This document shows, piece by piece, positions 58,099-64,000 of a stretch of DNA of 64,000 nt. The DNA lies in contig DRHQ01000091.1 in assembly GCA_011049545.1 (NCBI GenBank), forward strand, positions 1-64,000. The letters are read 5' to 3'. Position numbers and translations under genes: made by a program. The stretch comes from Candidatus Aminicenantota bacterium (GTDB lineage Bacteria; Acidobacteriota; Aminicenantia; Aminicenantales; Aminicenantaceae). Numbering within the stretch: the first letter of the stretch is position 1; every line of letters begins with the position of its first letter. The notes under the pieces were generated by a model, which did not search any database, was not told the origin of the DNA, and saw only the letters and a program-made list of their open reading frames with translations.

Positions 58099-58845
58099 TC
58101 AGCTAACTACTGGAGAAGCTTGAGGATTCATCGGATTGACTCTAGCAGCAAGAGAATATAGGAAAGGATAGCTCTCTTTTAAATGGGCGATGTAAGATAG
58201 CCATGCAACTGCCAACTGCGAATACGCACGCTGAAGGTCTATGTTTAAATGTTCATAATCAGTATCTGGAAGGTCTTCCAACTGATCTCCTCTAAATACC
58301 AGCTCTTCTGTCAAATGAAAAACTGCCCATAGTAGATCAGTAAAACGTTCGTGTTCAAGCAGGTTAGGATTTTCAAGGAGACGCATCAAAAAAGAACGTT
58401 TGCTGACAAGGAACTGTCGAATTTCAGTGAGACTAGTTTTATCGATTTTAATTTCATAGGGGAAATCCTGGACTGCAGCCATTGCTTTTTTAAAATCCTT
58501 TTTCTCCCAATCAGGGCTGATCTCTAACTGTCGTTCTAAGCTTTGGGAGTTTATGACGAAATTGGAAAATTTTCTGAGCAGCTCCAGCCCGACTTCACTT
58601 AAGAAAGTCCCGATAACCATATTTAGCTTGTTCATGATAGATCGCTTATCTCTTCTGGAAAGCAACCTCTCGATGAGCAAGATTACAAGAAGTACATCAA
58701 GAAATAGAAATCCAAAATCTCCTATCATGTAAATGAAAATGTGATGCAGGTCGTGAAAAATGAAATAATGAATAGTGTACGTTAGAGCAGAAGCAATTAT
58801 AAGAAGCAAACTAACGGATAACATCCAGTTAATATGTTTTTTCAT
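58099..58845 (-). CDS. Unrecognised membrane protein with two N-terminal helices, 248 residues
   Basis: The start at 58845 follows GGAGG with 9-base spacing (a nearer ATG overlaps the ribosome site). Two membrane helices (about 7-30 and 38-58) are followed by a helical cytoplasmic domain containing LSRRDKRSIMNKLNMVIGTFLSEVG and an HLTEELVFRGDQL segment. I do not know the family beyond conserved hypothetical membrane protein. It stands alone; the 239-bp gap before it contains a decayed GGTTTGATCAACC repeat. Confidence 0.7.
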   Translation of the reverse strand: MKKHINWMLSVSLLLIIASALTYTIHYFIFHDLHHIFIYMIGDFGFLFLDVLLVILLIERLLSRRDKRSIMNKLNMVIGTFLSEVGLELLRKFSNFVINSQSLERQLEISPDWEKKDFKKAMAAVQDFPYEIKIDKTSLTEIRQFLVSKRSFLMRLLENPNLLEHERFTDLLWAVFHLTEELVFRGDQLEDLPDTDYEHLNIDLQRAYSQLAVAWLSYIAHLKESYPFLYSLAARVNPMNPQASPVVS

Positions 58846-59026
58846 AGGTAGCATCCTCCTTTCTTAAATTCGATGTATTTTCACTGCATTCATAATAACG
58901 ATTTTTATCTCTTTTTTGTCAAATACTTTATTCATGCTTTTTTTGACCTACACACAAATGCAAATGGTAACCTAGGTTTATCGTTTTGTCTGAAGATAAA
59001 AATCAGAGTTTATTTTTTAAAAACAG

Positions 59027-59056
59027 TTGAATTAAGAGACATACAATTTTTATAAT
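59027..59056 (+). promoter_or_regulatory. Sigma-70-type promoter of cysK
   Basis: TTGAAT (59027-59032), 18-bp spacer, consensus TATAAT (59051-59056), about 50 bp before the GTG start. Confidence 0.68.
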
Positions 59057-59105
59057 AGTCTCAGTAATAAAAATAATCTTCAGAGAATATAAAGGAGCAT
59101 TAACC

Positions 59106-60155
59106 GTGAAAATATACGATAGCGTCTTGGATTTAATCGGACATACACCTTTAGTCCGTCTTAACCGAATAAAAAAGGATATAAAAGCGACTATATTAGC
59201 AAAACTGGAGTATTACAACCCGAGCGGGAGTGTTAAAGACAGGATTGCTCTCTACATGATTGAGGAGGCAGAGCGACAAGGAATTATAAAAAAAGGGGAT
59301 TGCATCGTGGAGCCCACAAGTGGGAACACGGGAACAAGCCTTGCCTTGGTCTGCGCATTGAAAGGATATCGCATGATTGCTGTTATGCCTGAGCAGATGA
59401 GCCAGGAGCGGAAAGATATGATGGCTGCGTTTGGAGCTGAAATCGTCCTTGTTCCCAGCCATGGTAAAGCTGAACCAGAAACTTTTACAAAGGAAGATGT
59501 GGAAGCCACTTTGGGAAGAGCAGAGGAGTTGGCCTCAAAACCGGGCCATTTCATGCCCAATCAATTTTCTAATCCTGCTAATACCCTCGCTCACCAGATG
59601 ACAACTTCTAGCGAGATCTGGGAAGCAACAAACGGCCAGATAGATGTTTTTATTGCAGGAGTTGGGACTTCAGGGACAGCTATGGGAGTAAGCAAAGGTT
59701 TAAAGGAGAAAAATCAAAGCACAAAAATTTATGTAGTTGAACCTGCCAATTCGGCTGTTATTTCTGGAGAATGCCATGGCTATCACAGAATCCAGGGGAT
59801 AGGCGAAGGATTTATCCCTGATCTTTTCCAGCATGAAGATTGCGACGGAATAATAAAAGTATCTGATATCGAGGCTAAAGCAACTGCCTGCCGCCTTGCA
59901 CGCCTCGAAGGCATTTTTGCTGGATACTCTGCAGGAGCTAACACCTTTGCCAGCCTTAAAGTAGCCAAAGAGTTGGGGGAGGAAAAAACTGTGGTAACAA
60001 TCATTCCTGACTCAGGAATGAAGTATTTAAGCACCGAGCTTTTCCATCACAACCCTGAAGTCTGCACCATCCACTGCTGCACTTTAGAGAGACCAGATAG
60101 GCATGAGGAATGTGAAGAAGGTGCTGTTCGGTGCTGCGTTCTCGAACCGTGTTAG
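59106..60155 (+). CDS. cysK: Cysteine synthase (O-acetylserine sulfhydrylase) with Cys-rich C-terminal tail
   Basis: GTG start after AAAGGAGC; 349 residues. Fold-type II PLP enzyme: IGHTPLVRLN, YNPSGSVKDR with Schiff-base Lys44, PTSGNTG (70-76), GVGTSGTAMGVSKGL and GEGFIPD. It makes L-cysteine from O-acetylserine (or O-phosphoserine) and sulfide. Residues 320-349 are an added tail with seven cysteines (320, 324, 325, 336, 343, 344, 349) and two histidines, which could bind a metal or Fe-S cluster or act as a persulfide relay. No serine acetyltransferase is nearby. A cysteine-desulfurase fragment lies on the other strand 12 bp away. Confidence 0.92.
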   Translation: MKIYDSVLDLIGHTPLVRLNRIKKDIKATILAKLEYYNPSGSVKDRIALYMIEEAERQGIIKKGDCIVEPTSGNTGTSLALVCALKGYRMIAVMPEQMSQERKDMMAAFGAEIVLVPSHGKAEPETFTKEDVEATLGRAEELASKPGHFMPNQFSNPANTLAHQMTTSSEIWEATNGQIDVFIAGVGTSGTAMGVSKGLKEKNQSTKIYVVEPANSAVISGECHGYHRIQGIGEGFIPDLFQHEDCDGIIKVSDIEAKATACRLARLEGIFAGYSAGANTFASLKVAKELGEEKTVVTIIPDSGMKYLSTELFHHNPEVCTIHCCTLERPDRHEECEEGAVRCCVLEPC

Positions 60156-60166
60156 GATGAAAATAT

Positions 60167-60418
60167 TTAAAGAACGAGATTTAAGGCATCCGTAGAGTTA
60201 TAAGAAAAACAGAGTCTATTCGGATCTTTTCCGTTAAAAATTTCTGTCAGCATTTCTCGGGTTTTTTCCACTAATTCTTCAGTTTCCATGCACAAGTCAT
60301 ACCCAGAACGTCCAGGATTAACTCCAAAATTCCGATAGAAATTATCCATAAAAACATAGACTTCTTCTGGCTTGGGAAAAGAGGTTGCTCCATTATCCAG
60401 GAAGATAAGCTTGTCCAT
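60167..60418 (-). pseudogene. N-terminal fragment of a cysteine desulfurase-like (class V) gene
   Basis: 83 residues: IFLDNGATSFPKPEEVYVFMDNFYRNFGVNPGRSGYDL is the NifS/Csd-type N-terminus, then ALNLVL and a stop. The full enzyme is about 380 residues; the PLP-lysine and active-site Cys parts are gone, and the sequence beyond the stop is the cysK end. A start with GGAGG remains, so a short peptide may still be made. Deletion remnant. Confidence 0.7.
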
Positions 60419-60521
60419 TCAATTCCTCCAAAATTGTAAAAAACCAGTTATTTGGGAAAACTGTCTAAAATAAAATTTATACTAAATTCCAGGGTAAAAT
60501 CAAATTATTTTTCATAAAAAA

Positions 60522-60551
60522 TTGACAGGGATTTTCAACTTAGACTAAAAT
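60522..60551 (+). promoter_or_regulatory. Sigma-70-type promoter of the D-aminoacylase lipoprotein gene
   Basis: TTGACA (60522-60527), 18-bp spacer, TAAAAT (60546-60551), 43 bp before the ATG at 60594. Confidence 0.68.
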
Positions 60552-60593
60552 TTATATTTATTCCTTGAAATAATGTTATCTAAGGAGTCATGG

Positions 60594-62213
60594 ATGAGAA
60601 GGAATTATAAACAATTATTCTTTTTTTTCGGGCTGGTTTTTCTCGTTTGCCTTTCGAACTGCACCTTCCTGGAAAAACCTTATGACCTTGTGATAAAAAA
60701 CGGCTTCATAATAGATGGCACGGGAAATCCCTGGTTTAAAAGCGATATAGGCCTGAAAAAACAAAAGATTATCAGAATTGGCTTTATAGATGAAAGCCAA
60801 GCAAAGAAAAGCATTGATGCACAGAACTTAATTGTCAGCCCAGGATTTATCGATATCCATACCCATTGTGACCGCAAAATTGCAGAGGTCCCTACCGTTG
60901 ATAACTACATTTATCAGGGGGTAACGACTGTTATTGGTGGAAACTGCGGAGGTCATCGCTTTCCCTTGAAGGAGCATTTTAAAAAAATCGAGGATCGAGG
61001 AGCATCTGTAAATTTTGGCTGCCTCGTCGGGCATAACACAATCAGACGAAAGGTTATGGGTTTTAAGATGGAGGCACCTACAGAAGAAGAGATGGAAAAG
61101 ATGAAGGCTCTGGTCGATGAAGAGATGAAAGCAGGCGCCCTCGGATTTTCAACAGGACTTTCCTATCTTCCTGGAATTTATTCCAAGACAGAGGAAATAG
61201 TCCAGCTTGCCTCTGTTGTTTCCCGCTACGGAGGCATCTATGCTACCCATATTAGAGATCAGGGACACCATATAACTGAAGCAATTGAAGAAGCTATCGA
61301 AATAGGCGAGAGAAACAATATCCCTGTCCAAATTGCTCATATAAAATTGGCCGACGATGCTGTCTGGCATCAACTGGAAAGGATAACCGGACCAGTAGAA
61401 GATGCCCGCAAAAGAGGCGTTGAAGTCACCCTTGACCAATATCCTTATACAGCAACGAGCTCTGGCTTTACCAGCAGTTTTCCCTCCTGGGCTTTTGAAG
61501 GTGGGAAAGAAAAATTTCTGGAGAGATTAGAGGATAAAGAAGCCTTTCAAAAAATAAAATCTTTCATCATCAAAAGAAGACTTACTTCAACAAAGGGAAT
61601 TAACAAGCCAGAAACCATTTATATTGCCCACGCAGAGAAATTTCCGGAGTATGAAGGAAAAAACCTTCAGGAAATACTTGTCGCTCAAGGCAAAAAATCA
61701 ACTACAGATAATGCTGCGGATTTAATCATTGATATCGAGAAAAACGGAGGAGCTTCAGGAGTTTTTTTTCAGATGGATGAGAAAGATGTAGAGGATTTAA
61801 TGCGCCTTCCCTACAATATGCATGCTTCTGATGGCGCAGTTCGAGTTAAAGGAGAGGGAATTCCCCATCCTAGGAACTATGGAACTTTTCCCAGAGTCAT
61901 CGGCCACTTTGTAAGAGAACGTGGAGTTATTCCCTTGGAAGAAGCCGTGAGAAAGATGACATCTTTACCGGCTCAGACATTAAGGCTTAACAATAGAGGA
62001 ATAATTAGAGAAGGGCTGTATGCAGATTTGACTATTTTTGACAGAAATACGTTTACAGATAAGGCCACCTTTCCCAACCCTCATCAATACAGTCAGGGGC
62101 TTATGTATGTCATTGTTAACGGAGAGCTGGTTGTAGAAAAAGGAAAGCACACCGGCGGACTCCCGGGAATGGTCCTTTATGGATATGGCAAAGATTCAGG
62201 AGAGAGAAAATGA
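60594..62213 (+). CDS. Lipoprotein N-acyl-D-amino-acid deacylase
   Basis: Start at 60594 with AAGGAG at six-base spacing; 539 residues. Signal with lipobox LSNC (Cys about 22). The D-aminoacylase family set is complete: PGFIDIHTHCD, VIGGNCGG, GFSTGLSYLPG, IYATHIRDQG, VQIAHIKLA, NMHASDGAVR and the signature HPRNYGTFPRVIG. Closer to textbook D-aminoacylase than the paralogue at 17260. It releases D-amino acids from N-acyl or dipeptide forms at the cell surface. Overlaps the cupin gene by 4 bp. Confidence 0.9.
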   Translation: MRRNYKQLFFFFGLVFLVCLSNCTFLEKPYDLVIKNGFIIDGTGNPWFKSDIGLKKQKIIRIGFIDESQAKKSIDAQNLIVSPGFIDIHTHCDRKIAEVPTVDNYIYQGVTTVIGGNCGGHRFPLKEHFKKIEDRGASVNFGCLVGHNTIRRKVMGFKMEAPTEEEMEKMKALVDEEMKAGALGFSTGLSYLPGIYSKTEEIVQLASVVSRYGGIYATHIRDQGHHITEAIEEAIEIGERNNIPVQIAHIKLADDAVWHQLERITGPVEDARKRGVEVTLDQYPYTATSSGFTSSFPSWAFEGGKEKFLERLEDKEAFQKIKSFIIKRRLTSTKGINKPETIYIAHAEKFPEYEGKNLQEILVAQGKKSTTDNAADLIIDIEKNGGASGVFFQMDEKDVEDLMRLPYNMHASDGAVRVKGEGIPHPRNYGTFPRVIGHFVRERGVIPLEEAVRKMTSLPAQTLRLNNRGIIREGLYADLTIFDRNTFTDKATFPNPHQYSQGLMYVIVNGELVVEKGKHTGGLPGMVLYGYGKDSGERK

Positions 62214-62563
62214 TCATTAAAAAAAACGATGACGTACCTGAAGGCATAGTTGAGGAAGAGGGAATTAAAAACGTCACAAGGAAAATCCTCATCGGACCTG
62301 ACGACGGCTCCTCTAAAATCGTAATGAGGCATTTCAAAATCCTGCCGGAAGGTCACACTCCTTTCCATAGTCATGACCATGAGCATGTTGTCAAAATAGA
62401 GAAAGGCAGGGGAGTGGTTGTCGATGAAAATGGAGAGGATATCACTGTTTCCCAGGGACAAAGCCTATTAATAGAACAAAATAAAAATCACCAGTTCAAA
62501 AATCCTTTTCAAGAGCCTTTTGAATTTTTATGTATCATCATTAATCCTGAAAAGGTAAACTGA
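62210..62563 (+). CDS. Small cupin-domain protein
   Basis: 117 residues, one cupin barrel: motif 1 GHTPFHSHDHEHVVKIEKGRG (metal His/Glu set) and motif 2 SQGQSLLIEQNKNHQFKN. Probably binds one divalent metal. Such stand-alone cupins act as sugar isomerases, dioxygenases or sensors; no substrate is evident. Coupled by ATGA to the D-aminoacylase gene, so it may handle its products. Confidence 0.85.
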   Translation: MIIKKNDDVPEGIVEEEGIKNVTRKILIGPDDGSSKIVMRHFKILPEGHTPFHSHDHEHVVKIEKGRGVVVDENGEDITVSQGQSLLIEQNKNHQFKNPFQEPFEFLCIIINPEKVN

Positions 62564-62590
62564 GATAAGATTAGTTTGTTAAGATCCCAG

Positions 62591-63574
62591 ATGAAAGTTA
62601 ATCCAAACAAAGCCATCGAGTTTCTTCTGGCAAGAGGGAACCTGCCTATCCTTTACTGGCTGAAAAAGGATATTCTTGAAGTTCCAATAGATAGGGAATT
62701 CAAAAACCTACAAAAATTCGCTTCCCGCATCAGGATTTTGAAAAGTCAAAAACCCAACGGTGGGTGGTGTAAAAGAAAGTACGAAGGTCATCCTCGCTGG
62801 GAAAAGTCCTATTACATAGTCGATACATTAAAAAATATGTTCAAATTATATAACTTCGGTTGCACTCTGAAAGATGAAGGAATTAAAAAGGCGATAAAAT
62901 TCGTATTCTCTACGCAATCTAAAGCAGGAGATTTTCGCGGGGCTTATCTTAATGAATATGCACCCACATATCATGCATTGTCTCTTGAAATCTTGTGTCT
63001 TTTTGGTCACGATAAAGATGAAAAGATCCAGAAAGCATTCCGCTGGATTTCCAATAACAGACAGAATGATGGAGGCTGGGTCATTCCGTACCGAACTATA
63101 GATCAAGAACAGCTCAAAAATCGCTATAATTATGAAGCCCAATTAAAACTTGATCCTATAAAACCTGATACATCTCGACCTTTTTCCCATCTTGTTACGG
63201 GCATGGTGCTGCGCGCCTTAGCGGCTTCTCCAACATGGAGCAAGAGTAAGGAGGCCAGGAAAGCAGGGAAGCTACTGCTGAGCCGTTTTTTTAAGGCAGA
63301 TAAGTATAATGACAGATGGCTTCCTTCTTTCTGGGAAGAACTCACGTATCCTTTTTGGGCCACTGATATTTTAGGCAGTCTTGATTCTCTCTCCAAGATT
63401 GGGTTTTCTGTGGAAAACGAAAATCTCCAAAAGGGATTAAACTGGATTCTGAAACAACAGAATAAGCAGGGCTATTGGGAGACTGGAAATCCAAAATCTT
63501 CCATAGAAGACCACCTCTGGGTGACCTTTGCGGTTCTGAGAGTTTTGAAAAGATTCGGATTGCTTGAGCTTTAA
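62591..63574 (+). CDS. Alpha/alpha-toroid (squalene-cyclase/prenyltransferase-like) protein
   Basis: 327 residues from ATG 62591 (a TTG at 62576 is possible). Repeated QW-type motifs: SQKPNGGWCKRKY, NRQNDGGWVIPY and KQQNKQGYWETG, each followed by a helical pair, as in terpene-cyclase-like (alpha/alpha)6 toroids. No DxDD or other cyclase acid motif is visible and the length is about half that of squalene cyclase, so it is probably not a cyclase. Cytoplasmic; function unknown. 27 bp after the cupin gene. Confidence 0.72.
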   Translation: MKVNPNKAIEFLLARGNLPILYWLKKDILEVPIDREFKNLQKFASRIRILKSQKPNGGWCKRKYEGHPRWEKSYYIVDTLKNMFKLYNFGCTLKDEGIKKAIKFVFSTQSKAGDFRGAYLNEYAPTYHALSLEILCLFGHDKDEKIQKAFRWISNNRQNDGGWVIPYRTIDQEQLKNRYNYEAQLKLDPIKPDTSRPFSHLVTGMVLRALAASPTWSKSKEARKAGKLLLSRFFKADKYNDRWLPSFWEELTYPFWATDILGSLDSLSKIGFSVENENLQKGLNWILKQQNKQGYWETGNPKSSIEDHLWVTFAVLRVLKRFGLLEL

Positions 63575-63619
63575 CCTTTCATGAAATTTCCGACACAATT
63601 CTAAACTCTTATTTCTTAT

Positions 63620-64000
63620 ATGCGATATTTTCTAAGTCTCGGCAGTAACCTTGGAGACAAGGAAAAAAACTTAATCCTTGCTCTCTTTTCATTGGAAAAG
63701 GAAGGAGTTGAAATACTTAAAATGTCCTCCATTTATGAGACTCAACCCGTTGATTTTCCCTCTCAACCATGGTTTTATAACCAGCTTGTAGAGGTCAGGA
63801 CAAAGGCTATCCCCGAGGCTCTTTTGGACTTGGTAAAAAAAATCGAACAAAAAATGGGAAGAAAGTGCGGACAAAAAAAAGGACCTCGAATAATAGATAT
63901 AGACATTATTCTGGCTGAGGATTCTGTTATCCGGAAAAAAGAGCTCAAGATTCCCCACCCCAGGATGGAAAAAAGAAATTTTGTGCTTCTTCCCTTTGTG
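63620..64000 (+). CDS. folK: HPPK, 6-hydroxymethyl-dihydropterin pyrophosphokinase (cut by the window edge)
   Basis: 127 residues are present: MRYFLSLGSNLGDKEKNL, SSIYETQPVDFPSQPWFYNQ, then KMGRKCGQKKGPRIIDIDII and IPHPRMEKRNFVLLPF. These are the HPPK signatures, including the DxDxx metal/ATP loop (DIDII) and the R-P-R-like (GPRIIDID) strand. It passes diphosphate from ATP to the pterin in folate synthesis. The end lies beyond the window; the missing part should be about 25-35 residues. Confidence 0.93.
   Translation, partial: MRYFLSLGSNLGDKEKNLILALFSLEKEGVEILKMSSIYETQPVDFPSQPWFYNQLVEVRTKAIPEALLDLVKKIEQKMGRKCGQKKGPRIIDIDIILAEDSVIRKKELKIPHPRMEKRNFVLLPFV

Overview
The window looks like chromosomal DNA of an uncultured, probably anaerobic, Gram-negative bacterium. 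The envelope is Gram-negative: outer-membrane beta-barrels, lipoproteins and an RlpA with a SPOR domain. Anaerobic or microaerobic life is suggested by rubrerythrin, ferritin, a DUF438/hemerythrin/PAS protein, several 4Fe-4S proteins and a membrane-anchored reductive-dehalogenase-like protein. The chromosomal genes look AT-leaning (roughly 40% G+C by eye), with near-consensus sigma-70 promoters and strong Shine-Dalgarno sites. Many secreted amidohydrolases, D-aminoacylases and M14, S41 and M20 peptidases, together with a dnaK-dnaJ-hspR operon, resemble what I know of Candidatus Aminicenantes and relatives. That assignment is inference; no rRNA is present to settle it.

Layout. 1-7 kb: an M20 peptidase (cut by the window edge), a DUF362 ferredoxin protein, a reductive-dehalogenase-like protein and two class V PLP enzymes. 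7-20 kb: a GH63-like hydrolase, ComA-like phosphosulfolactate synthase next to an HprK-like P-loop protein, menaquinone methyltransferase, then secreted amidohydrolases (one active-looking between two that lost their metal ligands), a D-aminoacylase and a Tat-exported glycosylasparaginase.

20.4-33.5 kb is a site-specific mobile element of about 13 kb. It is bounded by a perfect 26-bp direct repeat (20378-20403 and 33465-33490) and sits in the 3' end of rlpA, with the tyrosine integrase ending 1 bp before attR. It carries an XRE regulator, an excisionase-like protein, a possible replication protein followed by helically phased inverted repeats, a PC4-like protein, a possible small terminase, a large terminase and an HK97-type prohead protease. 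I recognise no portal, major capsid or tail genes. It may be a phage satellite or a reduced provirus. An AT-rich left arm and a set of small right-arm genes are candidate accessory or defence cargo.

33.5-47 kb: rlpA, a VanZ-like protein, an oxidative-stress cluster (Fur/PerR, rubrerythrin, DUF438, DUF1858, ferritin), a LOG-family protein, an archaeal-type IMP cyclohydrolase (PurO-like) overlapping a stand-alone AICAR transformylase, an S41 protease and a GC-richer M14 carboxypeptidase. 47-53 kb: dnaK, dnaJ, hspR, a sigma-70 factor and a DnaC-like ATPase as one tight operon behind a promoter with a HAIR-like operator, then tRNA-Asn. 53-64 kb: an FHA-GGDEF cyclase, outer-membrane proteins, a NamZ-type muramidase, cysteine synthase with a cysteine-rich tail, a second D-aminoacylase, a cupin, an alpha/alpha-toroid protein and folK (cut by the window edge).

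Several families of short hairpin repeats lie between genes: a GGGCTTGATAAATCAAGCCC palindrome (also inside the mobile element), REP-like hairpins beginning GGGGTCAG and relatives, a repeat containing TGAATAATCCAGGCTAG, and a host repeat of about 190-230 bp whose two copies carry different hairpin inserts. Four gene fragments (radical SAM, VPS10-like, OMP C-terminus, cysteine desulfurase) show gene decay at intergenic junctions.
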